Assembly: GCA_027068795.1 (NCBI GenBank)
Contig: JAMOMB010000029.1
Span: forward strand, 1-37,673
Source: Sedimenticola sp.
Lineage (GTDB): Bacteria > Pseudomonadota > Gammaproteobacteria > Chromatiales > Chromatiaceae
DNA length: 37,673 bases
Reading direction: 5' to 3'
Part shown: in pieces, positions 9,411 to 18,966 of the stretch
Position numbering within the stretch: the stretch's first letter is position 1
How the letters are laid out: each line of letters opens with the position of its first letter
The notes under the pieces: model-generated
What the model was told of the DNA's origin: nothing
Databases searched by the model: none
Seen by the model: the letters and a program-made list of their open reading frames with translations, nothing else
Made by a program: the position numbers and the translations under genes

Positions 9411-12400
9411 ATGAGTAAAACAACCTGGCTGATTGTCATGATGCTGGCTTTGTCATGCCTGCCCATCGCCGCACCGGCTGGAGAAGGCGTGGGCGCGATT
9501 GGCGCTGGAGAACGCATCGATGCCGCCATGCTGCGTGCAGAGCTGGAAAAAGTGCAATCCAGAAAGGACTTGCTGCCGGAACGCCAGAAGGCCATTGCCA
9601 GCGTCTACGAAGAAGCACAGGACTGGCTGGCCCAGGCGGATCAATACAAGAGCGCCACCAAGCAATTTCTCGCTTCCCGCACCAGTGCGCCGTTGAAGGC
9701 CAAAGCGATTCATGAGGCGCTGGGCGGAAAGACGGAGAAGCTGCCGAAAGAAAGCCAGTTCAAAGGCAAGTCCCTGGAAGAACTGGAGCAATTGCTGGAA
9801 ACGGAGAAAGCAAAACAGGCCGCCCTGGAAGCCCGGGTGGCGGAGATGGCGCAAGCGGTGGCCATGGAGGCGAACCGCCCCGATGCGGCGCGCAAGGAGC
9901 TGACGGAATCTGGTCAGCAAATGGATGAATTGCAAAAGGCGCTGTCCGCCCAGGAGTTGCCCGCAGACGCCATGACACTGGCGCAGTACCGGCGCAACCA
10001 GGCAAAACTGCTGGCGCTGAAAAGGCAAATTGCCATGCTGGAGCAGGAAATGCTTTCTCATCCGGCGCGCCTGGCCCTGAGCAAGGCGCAGCTGGAGCAG
10101 GCCGAGACTGAGGCCGCCCTGGCCGGCAAGCGGGTGGCGTTGCTGGAAGATCTGGTCAACAAGCGCAGGAAAACAGAAGTTGAGCGGGTGAGTAAGGTTG
10201 AAGAAAAGAAAGAGCAGGATATTGCTGAAAAATACCCTGCTCTGAAAGACATCGCCATGGAAAACGCCCGGCTTGGCAAGGAACTCAAGGACACCACCCA
10301 GGCCCTGGAGCGCGCCAGCAAGCGCGACAATGAACTGCGCGAACAGGCCCAGCGTATGGAAATGGAATACCGCAACACCCAGCGCAAGGTGGAAATCGCC
10401 GGGCTGAAAGAAGCCCTGGGGCAGATTCTCCTCGAGCACCGCAAGAGCCTTCCCGATCCCCGTGAATACAGGAAACAGGAAACGCGCCTGAGAAAACATG
10501 TTACGGAAACAGGATTGCGCCAAATCCAGTACAAGGAACAGCGCCGCCAGCTGAATGACCTGGAGGCTGCTGCCGCCAGCCTGCTTGGCGGACTGCCAAA
10601 GCAAGAGCGGGCCAGGCTGAAAGGCCCCCTCAAGGAACTGTTGCAGCGCAAGCGGGAACTGCTGGACAAGTTGGTTGCAACCGATGAAGCCTACCTGCGC
10701 GCCCTGAGTGAACAGGATGTCATGTTGCGGCGGGTGCAGGAGGTGTTGCGCACCTATGACGAGTTCCTGGCGGAACACCTGCTGTGGGTGAGAAATACCG
10801 CCGTGCTTGGCCTGGAAGACCTGAAAAAGATTCCGGCTGAACTGCGGGCGTTGTTTAACCTGCCGGCCTGGCTGGAAGTCTGGAGGAATTTTGCCCGGCA
10901 GTTGTCTGATTCCTACTTGTTTTATTTACTCCTATTGCCGGTGCTGGGCGCATTCTGGCTGAGGAGGCGCATCAGGAATGCCTTGATCGTCAGCAGCAAT
11001 ACCATTGGGAAGCCGGCCGGGGGGAATTTCTCTGCTACGTTAAAGGCGCTCCTGTACAGTTTTCTGCTGCCCGTGGCGCCTGCGTTGCTGCTGCTGTTGC
11101 TGGCATGGCAGTTGAAGCAGGACGCGGATGGTTCACCCTATGCGGATGCCCTGGCGGAGGCTTTTTACTGGGCCTGGCGGCCGCTGTATTCCCTGTTGCT
11201 GCTGCGTGCGCTGGCTTGCCGCCGCGGGGTGCTGGAGGCGCATTTCCGCTGGCGCAGGGAGAGCATCCAGCGCTTGCGCAAAGCGGTTGGCTTTCTGCTA
11301 CTGTCCTTTATTCCCGTATCCATGCTGATGGTGATTCTGACCAATGTCGGGGAGGATGGTTTGGCCGGGGTGCTGCTCAAATTCACCTTCCTCCTTGCGG
11401 CGGTTTCCCAGAGTATTTTCATCTATATGGTGTTTCACTGGAAAAAGGGCGTGGTGGCGAGCTATTTGCAGCAGCATCCCGGGGGACTGGCCTGGAAATC
11501 CCGCTGGTTGTGGTTTCCGCTGATGGTGAGCATTCCCATGTTGCTGGTGGTGCTGTCCATGTTGGGTTATGTTTATACCGCCGCCACGCTTCTGAACCAG
11601 GTTATCAACACCCTGTGGCTGGTCGCTGGATTGGTGGTGCTGCAACAGCTGGCGGAACACTGGCTGCTGTTGAGTCGCCGCCGTATCGCCTATCAGGCCG
11701 CCCTGGAAAGACGCAAGGTGATGGCGGAAAAGGAAGCGGAAGAGCACTTGCCGGAAGCGGAAGCCGGAACCGAGCTCAGCGAGCCAAAAGTGGATTTGGT
11801 GACCCTGAGCAAGGAAAGCCGAAAATTGCTCAATGCGGCTATATTGATTACCGCGGTTATCGGCTTGTGGCTGATCTGGGCGGAATCCCTGCCCGCCCTT
11901 GGGTTTCTGGACACCATTCCTCTGTGGCAGCATAGCGCCGTGGTCAATGGCGTGGAGACCCAGGTGCCCGTAACCCTGGGAAACCTGCTGCTGGTCGTTG
12001 CCATTATTATTGCCACCCTGGTGGCATCCCGGAATCTTCCATCCCTGCTGGAAATTATTCTGTTGCAATATTTTCATCTGTCTTCCGGCAGCCGTTACAC
12101 CATCCGCACCCTGACCGGCTACACCATTGCCGCAACCGGCATGGTGCTGGTTTTCAAGGCCGTCGGCGGCAGTTGGGACCAGATCCAGTGGCTGGTGGCG
12201 GCCCTGGGGGTGGGCATCGGATTCGGCCTGCAGGAAATTGTCGCCAACTTCATCAGCGGCCTGATCATCCTGTTTGAACGTCCCATCCGTGTGGGAGACT
12301 ATGTGACTGTGGGCGACAGCAGTGGAACGGTTACGCGCATCCGCATCCGCGCCACCACCATACTGACCCGGGACCGCAAGGAATTGCTGGTGCCCAACAA

Positions 12401-12788
12401 GGAATTCATTACCGGGCGCTTGCTCAACTGGTCATTGTCCGACCAGACCACCCGCCTCAAGCTTGCCGTGGGCATCCCCTACGGGGCAGATGTGGAGCTG
12501 GCGGAAAAACTGATGGTGGAAGCGGCCGAAGAGCACCAGCTGGTGCTGGATGAGCCAAAGCCCTTCGTGTATTTCCAGAGCTTCGGCGACAGCGCCCTGC
12601 TGCTGGAGTTGCGCTGTGTAATCGATTCCGTGGACTACCGCGTCTCCACCCTGAGTGAGCTGCATCATGCCATCAACCGCAAGTTCCGCGAGGCAGGCAT
12701 GGAGATTCCCTACCCCCAGCAGGATGTGCACCTGGATCTTCGCGGGCCACTGGAAGTAAAGCTGCAACCCGGATCCGGGCTTTCTTGA
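9411..12788 (+). CDS. Large MscS/KefA-family mechanosensitive channel
   Basis: About 1125 aa; signal peptide, long periplasmic coiled coil, multiple TM segments, C-terminal MscS core (ALGVGIGFGLQEIVANFISGLIILFERPIRVGDYVTVGDSSGTVTRIRIRATTILTRDRKELLVPNKEFITG). Confidence 0.93.
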   Translation: MSKTTWLIVMMLALSCLPIAAPAGEGVGAIGAGERIDAAMLRAELEKVQSRKDLLPERQKAIASVYEEAQDWLAQADQYKSATKQFLASRTSAPLKAKAIHEALGGKTEKLPKESQFKGKSLEELEQLLETEKAKQAALEARVAEMAQAVAMEANRPDAARKELTESGQQMDELQKALSAQELPADAMTLAQYRRNQAKLLALKRQIAMLEQEMLSHPARLALSKAQLEQAETEAALAGKRVALLEDLVNKRRKTEVERVSKVEEKKEQDIAEKYPALKDIAMENARLGKELKDTTQALERASKRDNELREQAQRMEMEYRNTQRKVEIAGLKEALGQILLEHRKSLPDPREYRKQETRLRKHVTETGLRQIQYKEQRRQLNDLEAAAASLLGGLPKQERARLKGPLKELLQRKRELLDKLVATDEAYLRALSEQDVMLRRVQEVLRTYDEFLAEHLLWVRNTAVLGLEDLKKIPAELRALFNLPAWLEVWRNFARQLSDSYLFYLLLLPVLGAFWLRRRIRNALIVSSNTIGKPAGGNFSATLKALLYSFLLPVAPALLLLLLAWQLKQDADGSPYADALAEAFYWAWRPLYSLLLLRALACRRGVLEAHFRWRRESIQRLRKAVGFLLLSFIPVSMLMVILTNVGEDGLAGVLLKFTFLLAAVSQSIFIYMVFHWKKGVVASYLQQHPGGLAWKSRWLWFPLMVSIPMLLVVLSMLGYVYTAATLLNQVINTLWLVAGLVVLQQLAEHWLLLSRRRIAYQAALERRKVMAEKEAEEHLPEAEAGTELSEPKVDLVTLSKESRKLLNAAILITAVIGLWLIWAESLPALGFLDTIPLWQHSAVVNGVETQVPVTLGNLLLVVAIIIATLVASRNLPSLLEIILLQYFHLSSGSRYTIRTLTGYTIAATGMVLVFKAVGGSWDQIQWLVAALGVGIGFGLQEIVANFISGLIILFERPIRVGDYVTVGDSSGTVTRIRIRATTILTRDRKELLVPNKEFITGRLLNWSLSDQTTRLKLAVGIPYGADVELAEKLMVEAAEEHQLVLDEPKPFVYFQSFGDSALLLELRCVIDSVDYRVSTLSELHHAINRKFREAGMEIPYPQQDVHLDLRGPLEVKLQPGSGLS

Positions 12789-12807
12789 TAATGTTATGAT
12801 TCCGCAC

Positions 12808-13383
12808 ATGAAAATACCGCTCCTGATCTTTGCTTTGCTGCTTGGCGGCTGCGCCTATCAATCGCCGCCTGCCAGTTTCTTCGTGCTCAGCCCACAAGCA
12901 GAGGCGTCCCCGGCGACGCGCTCTGACCTGCTTTTGGGCGTGGGGCCGGTACATCTTGCAGATTATCTGGATCGCAACCAGATTGTGCGCAGAGACACGG
13001 AAGTGCGCCTGCGGATGGATGAATTCAATCGCTGGGCCGGCGACCACAGAAAGAACATTACCGCGGTGCTGGCGGAGAACCTTGCCAGAACCCTGGGTTC
13101 GGATGGCGTGCTGGCCTACCCCTGGGCCTCCTCTTTGGATCTGGACTATCAGGTGGTGGTGGACATCAGACGCTTTGACGCCGGAGCGGATAACCTGGTT
13201 GTGCTGGAAGCGCAATGGCAGTTGCTCAGCGCGCCCGGGAAACTGCTACGGCTGCGGCGCTCGCATATCGAGATCCAGGCGGCGGACAGCAGCCATGAGG
13301 CGCAAGTCGAGGCGCAAAGCCAGGCTCTGGCGGCGCTGGGAGAGCTCATCGCCGCCGCCGTGCGGGCAGCGGAAGAGACTTGA
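12808..13383 (+). CDS. PqiC/YmbA-type ABC-transport auxiliary lipoprotein
   Basis: Lipobox LLLGGCAY, SFFVLSP, LGVGPVHLADYLDRNQIVRRDTEVRLRMDEFNRWAGD characteristic of the PqiC family. Confidence 0.88.
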   Translation: MKIPLLIFALLLGGCAYQSPPASFFVLSPQAEASPATRSDLLLGVGPVHLADYLDRNQIVRRDTEVRLRMDEFNRWAGDHRKNITAVLAENLARTLGSDGVLAYPWASSLDLDYQVVVDIRRFDAGADNLVVLEAQWQLLSAPGKLLRLRRSHIEIQAADSSHEAQVEAQSQALAALGELIAAAVRAAEET

Positions 13384-13434
13384 GCAAAATACGCTGCCGG
13401 CAAGCACGGAAAATCAGGTATAATCCTCACCCCG

Positions 13435-13511
13435 CCGCCCGTAGCTCAGCTGGATAGAGCGCAGCCCTCCGGAGGCTGAGGTCAGAGGTTCGAATCCTCT
13501 CGGGCGGGCCA
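13435..13511 (+). tRNA. tRNA-Arg (anticodon CCG)
   Basis: 77-nt cloverleaf ccgcccgtagctcagctggatagagcgcagccctccggaggctgaggtcagaggttcgaatcctctcgggcgggcca; anticodon ccg 13469-13471. Confidence 0.95.
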
Positions 13512-13550
13512 TATTGAAAAGCCCGCCGCGAGCGGGCTTTTCAATATGGC
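13508..13550 (+). terminator. Perfect 19-bp inverted repeat overlapping the tRNA-Arg 3' end; probable terminator
   Basis: gccatattgaaaagcccgc-cgcga-gcgggcttttcaatatggc; the left arm includes the discriminator base and CCA of the tRNA. Confidence 0.8.
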
Positions 13551-13586
13551 GTGTCCGGGGGCCGATTTGCACCTCTCCAGGTTCGA

Positions 13587-13630
13587 CAAAAAGGCAGGAA
13601 AGCCTTTTTGAACGCCGGCGTCAGCCGGCG
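13587..13630. repeat. Two consecutive hairpins in the tRNA-Arg/island junction
   Basis: caaaaaggc-aggaaa-gcctttttg (13587-13610) and cgccggc-gtca-gccggcg (13613-13630). Confidence 0.7.
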
Positions 13631-13634
13631 CCCC

Positions 13635-13667
13635 GCAGGGGTGAGCGCCAGGGAAGGCGCGAATCCA
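13635..13667. repeat. 33-bp direct repeat, left copy
   Basis: gcaggggtgagcgccagggaaggcgcgaatcca; identical to 25003-25035; contains an internal gcgcc/ggcgc palindrome. Confidence 0.95.
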
Positions 13668-13882
13668 TCCTCTTGAAGAAAACTCTGATACGCCTTGAAC
13701 CCATATCTTGGGTATATTACGGGCATATATTCATGAGCCACTTGAGATTCAGCACCAAATATGGCTGATGTTGATAATAGCGTCATGGAGCCAACAAGAA
13801 AGTTGTGGTGAGGGTATTTGGGCTTGCCAGCAGATCATAAGGTGAGATTTGTGGTGGACAATAAAATGCAGGAACAAAAGCA

Positions 13883-16747
13883 GTGAAGGATATTGGACTC
13901 ACTTCTTACCACAGTCAGTTATTCGCCTGGCAACTTACCCGGCAGACGGCTGGCGATGATGTGGATTCCTTGGGCTCCACCTTGGTGGATGCTCAGGTCG
14001 ATCTGAATCCCCACCAGGTAGAAGCTGCGCTGTTTGCCTGCCGTAACCCCTTGTCCCGGGGCGTTCTTCTGGCGGATGAAGTCGGCCTGGGAAAAACCAT
14101 CGAAGCGGGTCTTGTCCTTGCCCAGTTCTGGGCCGAGCGTAAGCGCCGCATCCTCATTATCGTTCCGGCCAACCTGCGCAAGCAGTGGCATCAGGAATTG
14201 CTGGACAAATTTGCGCTGGAATCGCTGATACTGGAGTCCAAGAGTTTCAATCAGCTCAGGAAGCAGGGCGACCCCAACCCTTTCGATACCAATCGTCCGG
14301 TAATTTGCTCTTACCAGTTTGCCAAATCGAAAATCGACGATATCCGAAAAGTGCCTTGGGATCTGCTGGTCTATGACGAGGCGCATCGCCTGCGCAATGT
14401 CTACAAGAAGAGCAATGTCATCGCCAACACCCTCAAAGAGGGGCTGTCCGGCGTCAAGTCGAAGGTGCTGCTTACCGCCACGCCGTTGCAAAATTCCTTG
14501 CTGGAGCTATACGGCTTGGTCAGCATCATAGATGAACGGGTTTTCGGGGATCTGGACAGCTTTCGCCGCCAGTATGCGCGGCTGAATGACACGGCGGTCT
14601 TCCAGCAATTGCGAAGTCGTATTGCGCCCCTGTGCAAACGCACCTTGCGCAAGCAGGTGGCTCACAGCATCGCCTACACCAAACGAATCCCTTTGGTAGA
14701 GCAGTTCATGCCAAGCAACGATGAGCAGGCTCTTCGTGAACTGGTCGCAGATTACCTTCGACGCCCGGAACTCAAAGCCCTGCCCAGCGGGCAACGGCAG
14801 CTCATTTCTCTGGTGCTGTGGAAGCTGCTGGCTTCATCGACGTATGCCATCGCCGGTGCTCTTGGCACCATGGCAGCTCGGCTGGAAAAGCTGTTGGATG
14901 ATGCCGAAAAGGCGGAGTCACTTGTTGAATCCCTCGACAAGGACTACGAAGCCCTCGATGAAGAAGCGGAAGAGTGGGAAGTTGAGCAAGACAACGGTCA
15001 GCTGGACGAGAAGGAAAAGGAAGCCATAAAAAGCGAAATGGCCGAATTGCGCCGCTATGAAGCCATGGCCAGGGAAATCCGCAACAATGCCAAGGGAGAA
15101 GCCCTGCTAACCGCATTGGATCGTGCTTTCAAGGAACTGGACAGGCTTGGTGCGCCACGCAAGGCCCTGATCTTTACCGAATCCCGCCGTACCCAGAACT
15201 ACCTGTTCTCACTATGGCAAGACACGCCTTATGGAGAAGGCGTTGTGCTATTCAACGGGACCAATAACAGCCCGGAACAGCGCCAGATCTACAAGGCCTG
15301 GCTGGAAAAACATGCCGGCTCAGACCGTATCACGGGGTCGAAAACCGCAGACACCCGGGCTGCGCTGGTGGAGTACTTCCGTGACCAGGGGCAGGTAATG
15401 ATTGCCACCGAAGCTGGTGCTGAAGGCATCAACCTGCAATTCTGCTCGCTGGTCATCAACTACGACCTGCCCTGGAACCCGCAACGCATTGAGCAACGTA
15501 TCGGCCGCTGTCATCGGTATGGACAGAAGTTCGATGTGGTGGTGGTGAACTTTGTTGATCTGACCAACGAAGCGGATCGCCGGGTCTATGAACTGCTGGA
15601 ACAGAAATTCCGCCTGTTCGATGGTGTTTTCGGCGCCAGCGATGAAGTGCTGGGGGCCATCGGTTCAGGGGTGGATTTCGAGCGCCGTATCGCGGACATT
15701 TACCAAAGCTGTCGCGACCCGGAGACCATCCGTCAGAGTTTCGAACGGTTGCAGCAGGAACTGGCCGCGGAAATCAATGAGGCCATGGTCAAGACCCGCG
15801 AGGCCCTGTTCGAGCATTTCGATGAACAGGTACTGGAAAAGCTGCGTATCGACAGCCAGGAGACCCGCAGCCGATATGAACAAATGTTCATGGACCTCAG
15901 TCGCGTGGAACTGGGAGGTCATGCCCGCTTCGATGGCGACAACGGCTTCATTCTCGAATCACTGCCAGCCAACAGCCTGCGGGATACCGTACCCCTGGGC
16001 CGATACGAACTGCCCCGGCGGTCTGGCGAAGCGCATCTTTACCGTCTGGGGCATCCCTTGGGCGAATACATCCTGCAACAAGCCAAAGACCGCATCCTGC
16101 CGCCAGCACGGCTGGTATTTGACTACAACGCCTGGAAAGGTGGCCGCCTGACCACGCTGGAAGCCTGGCGAGGAAAACAGGGTGTTTTGATTGCGGAACT
16201 TCTGGCCATTCAGTCCCTTGGCGGAACCGAGCAACACCTCGTGATATCCGCCGTGACCGACAGTGGAGAGGTCTTGCCCGAAGATGACCCGGAGAAACTC
16301 CTGCGACTGCCTGTCATCCAGCAGCAGCCAATCGATGCGCCGGTTGTTAGTGCTTTGCTGGAATCCGATCAGAAAGAACGGAAGAATCGCTTGGCAAAGC
16401 ATATCAACCAGCGCAATCTTGGCTATTTCTCGCAGGAAGTCGAAAAGCTCGATGCTTGGGCTGACGACCTCAAGGTCGGGTTGGAGCAGGAAATCAAGGA
16501 AATTGACCGACAGATCAAGGAAGTGCGGCGCACCGCCGCTACCGCCCCCACCCTTGAAGAAAAACTCAACTGGCAAAAGCAACAACGCGAGCTGGAGCGC
16601 AAGCGCAACAAGCTACGCCGGGAGCTGTTTGACCGGCAGGATGAAGTGGAAGAAAAGCGCAATCAGCTCATAGCGGAGCTGGAGGCTCAATTGACACAAA
16701 AGGCGGAAGAAAAGCGTTTGTTCACTATCGAGTGGGTACTTGAATAA
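13883..16747 (+). CDS. SNF2-family DEAD/DEAH helicase of a defence operon
   Basis: 954 aa; LLADEVGLGKTIEAGLVL (motif I), LVYDEAHRLRN (motif II), LLTATPLQNS (III), TEAGAEGINLQFCSLVINYDLPWNPQRIEQRIGRCHRYGQ (V-VI); C-terminal coiled coil. GTG start. Confidence 0.93.
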   Translation: MKDIGLTSYHSQLFAWQLTRQTAGDDVDSLGSTLVDAQVDLNPHQVEAALFACRNPLSRGVLLADEVGLGKTIEAGLVLAQFWAERKRRILIIVPANLRKQWHQELLDKFALESLILESKSFNQLRKQGDPNPFDTNRPVICSYQFAKSKIDDIRKVPWDLLVYDEAHRLRNVYKKSNVIANTLKEGLSGVKSKVLLTATPLQNSLLELYGLVSIIDERVFGDLDSFRRQYARLNDTAVFQQLRSRIAPLCKRTLRKQVAHSIAYTKRIPLVEQFMPSNDEQALRELVADYLRRPELKALPSGQRQLISLVLWKLLASSTYAIAGALGTMAARLEKLLDDAEKAESLVESLDKDYEALDEEAEEWEVEQDNGQLDEKEKEAIKSEMAELRRYEAMAREIRNNAKGEALLTALDRAFKELDRLGAPRKALIFTESRRTQNYLFSLWQDTPYGEGVVLFNGTNNSPEQRQIYKAWLEKHAGSDRITGSKTADTRAALVEYFRDQGQVMIATEAGAEGINLQFCSLVINYDLPWNPQRIEQRIGRCHRYGQKFDVVVVNFVDLTNEADRRVYELLEQKFRLFDGVFGASDEVLGAIGSGVDFERRIADIYQSCRDPETIRQSFERLQQELAAEINEAMVKTREALFEHFDEQVLEKLRIDSQETRSRYEQMFMDLSRVELGGHARFDGDNGFILESLPANSLRDTVPLGRYELPRRSGEAHLYRLGHPLGEYILQQAKDRILPPARLVFDYNAWKGGRLTTLEAWRGKQGVLIAELLAIQSLGGTEQHLVISAVTDSGEVLPEDDPEKLLRLPVIQQQPIDAPVVSALLESDQKERKNRLAKHINQRNLGYFSQEVEKLDAWADDLKVGLEQEIKEIDRQIKEVRRTAATAPTLEEKLNWQKQQRELERKRNKLRRELFDRQDEVEEKRNQLIAELEAQLTQKAEEKRLFTIEWVLE

Positions 16748-16786
16748 GCAGTTCCTGTAGAATGACAGCAAGATTGGAGAGGCGAT

Positions 16787-17773
16787 ATGGCAAGCGGCAA
16801 GTTATTGAGGCAATTGATCAATGCTGGGGTCCGAGGGGATTCCGACGAGTTCCGTGCGGCCTCTGAAGCGGTCATCAGGGAAGAGCGGCAAAAGAAGCAT
16901 CACCTGCTGGCCAATGACCTGGAACGCCTGCTGTATGGCGAACACCAAACCTCTGCCGTGGGAGCGGCAAGAGGCCAGTTATCCGAATTGCCCACCAGCA
17001 AGGACAACGGCCTGGAACTGCTGGAAATCCGGCCGGCCGTGCGGCAGGAAACGGACATCGTGCTCGCCAAAACGGCTCAAACCGCCCTCACTGAAATCCT
17101 GCAAGAGCACAATCGCGCCGATGTGCTGCGTTCCTATGGCCTGCAACCCGCGCAAAAACTGCTGTTCTGTGGCCCGCCCGGCTGCGGCAAGACTCTTGCG
17201 GCAGAGGTGCTGGCGCACAGCCTGGCCTTGCCACTGGTCGTTGTACGCCTTGATTCCGTTATTTCCTCCTTCCTGGGCGAAACCGCCTCCAACCTGCGCA
17301 AAGTCTTCGACTTCGTATCGGTCAACCCCGTGGTGGCGCTGTTTGATGAATTCGACGCGTTGACCAAGGATCGTGGCGATGCCGCCGATCATGGCGAACT
17401 CAAGCGCTCCGTAAACGCCGTCTTGCAAATGCTCGATAGCTACCGGGGCGAAAGCATCCTGATCGCCACCACCAACTACGAAACCCTGCTTGACCCTGCC
17501 GTATGGCGCCGCTTCGATGAAGTCGTGCGTTTCGATATGCCGGATAACAGGCAGATACGGCAACTGCTGGAACTCAAGCTCTCCGGTATCCGCCGCAACT
17601 TCGACACCGATGACGCCAGGCTGCCCAAGCTGTTCAAGGGATTCTCCCATGCCGATATCGAGCGGGTACTCCGTCGCGCAGTCAAGGAGATGATTCTCTC
17701 CGGGCGGGAATTTCTTGAAATCGACCACCTGAAGGATGCGCTGGCCCGGGAGTACCGTCATAAGCAGCAATAA
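16787..17773 (+). CDS. AAA+ ATPase
   Basis: Walker A FCGPPGCGKTLAAEVLA, Walker B VVALFDEFDAL, sensor ILIATTNYETLLDPAVWRRFDEVVRFDMPD. Confidence 0.93.
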   Translation: MASGKLLRQLINAGVRGDSDEFRAASEAVIREERQKKHHLLANDLERLLYGEHQTSAVGAARGQLSELPTSKDNGLELLEIRPAVRQETDIVLAKTAQTALTEILQEHNRADVLRSYGLQPAQKLLFCGPPGCGKTLAAEVLAHSLALPLVVVRLDSVISSFLGETASNLRKVFDFVSVNPVVALFDEFDALTKDRGDAADHGELKRSVNAVLQMLDSYRGESILIATTNYETLLDPAVWRRFDEVVRFDMPDNRQIRQLLELKLSGIRRNFDTDDARLPKLFKGFSHADIERVLRRAVKEMILSGREFLEIDHLKDALAREYRHKQQ

Positions 17774-17796
17774 AGGAGCAAGGAGAGGAAAGGTAG

Positions 17797-18966
17797 ATGG
17801 AAATCGATAAGTCTTACGATGGAAGAGAGCACTCCTTGATAAAGCATGAGCTGCTCGGGAGCTATCTTGAAAAGTTGCTATATATTGTCGGGGGAAGCGG
17901 AGAAAAAGAAATTACTTATGTTGATTGCTTTTCTGGGCCTTGGGCAGATGATAGCGATGATCTGCACGGAACATCCATTGCGATCTCCCTTGATATAATA
18001 AAGCGCGTGCGTGAGGGCCTGGCAGCGAAGAATAACAACATATATGACATCAAGTTCAGGGCTGTGTATGTAGAGGAAAACAAAAGCAGGTTCAGGAAGC
18101 TGAAAGGATATTTGGAGGGGAATTGTCCATCTTTTATTGAGCACCATGAATTGAGTGGTGATTATTCCGATTTGCAGGATGACATTCTCAATGTATGCGG
18201 CAAGGGCTTCGCATTTTTCTTTGTTGATCCGAAAGGGTGGAAGGACGTGGGCGTGCCGCGTTTATCAAAACTGTTGAGGCGGTCCAGATCAGAGTTCCTG
18301 ATCACATTTATGTACGATTTTATGAATCGTTTCCTCAAGCTAGAAGATTTGCGTGACCCGGTTCAGTCAATGCTTGGCAAGGTTGATCAAGAGTTTCTAT
18401 CAGAACTGCAAAACAAGACGCCGAAAGAAAGGGAAGATGCAGTCGTCAGGCGATATCGAGAGCATCTGAAATCTGTATTTGGCGGTGAGGCAAACAAAAA
18501 ATCCTGGACATACCATGCAACGGTACTGAATAAGGATAAGAACAGAACAGTTTACCATATGGTATATCTTACGAGACACCCAAAAGGGATAGTGGTGTTC
18601 TCCAGAGAATCTCATCAGGTTGCGATATTTCAGCATCGTGTGCGATATGAGAAACAGAACCGCATCACGGGGCAAATGCCATTGTTTGTGCCAGAAGACG
18701 ACGATTTTCAGGGTGAAGTTGCTGCCAATATAGAGGATGTCAAAACGTACTGGTTGGATCATTTATCGAGCGCCCCGGCGGCATATGGTCAAGCCGAACT
18801 TGCTGATTGGCTGGAGGAGACCGGATGGCTGGAATATGACTTTCAGCGAGCATTCAACGAATTGCGAAAGGAAGGCCAGGTGGAAAACCTGGATGATAAA
18901 TCCAATCAAAGAACAAAGCGGTTCGTGCATTTTGATAAAAATGAACGGTTGAGGAAGCTGGCATGA
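17797..18966 (+). CDS. tcmP: Three-Cys-motif partner protein TcmP
   Basis: YDGREHSLIKHELLGSYLEKLLYIVG...ITYVDCFSGPWADDSDDLHGTSIAISL resembles the TcmP family; overlaps a Gp37/Gp68-family gene by 4 nt. Confidence 0.85.
   Translation: MEIDKSYDGREHSLIKHELLGSYLEKLLYIVGGSGEKEITYVDCFSGPWADDSDDLHGTSIAISLDIIKRVREGLAAKNNNIYDIKFRAVYVEENKSRFRKLKGYLEGNCPSFIEHHELSGDYSDLQDDILNVCGKGFAFFFVDPKGWKDVGVPRLSKLLRRSRSEFLITFMYDFMNRFLKLEDLRDPVQSMLGKVDQEFLSELQNKTPKEREDAVVRRYREHLKSVFGGEANKKSWTYHATVLNKDKNRTVYHMVYLTRHPKGIVVFSRESHQVAIFQHRVRYEKQNRITGQMPLFVPEDDDFQGEVAANIEDVKTYWLDHLSSAPAAYGQAELADWLEETGWLEYDFQRAFNELRKEGQVENLDDKSNQRTKRFVHFDKNERLRKLA

Noticed and set aside
9453-10778. 441-aa minus-strand ORF opposite the MscS-family gene
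   Set aside because: Antisense to a convincing coding region, low-complexity LQ/F-rich translation with no recognisable domain; typical antisense artefact of a coiled-coil coding sequence.
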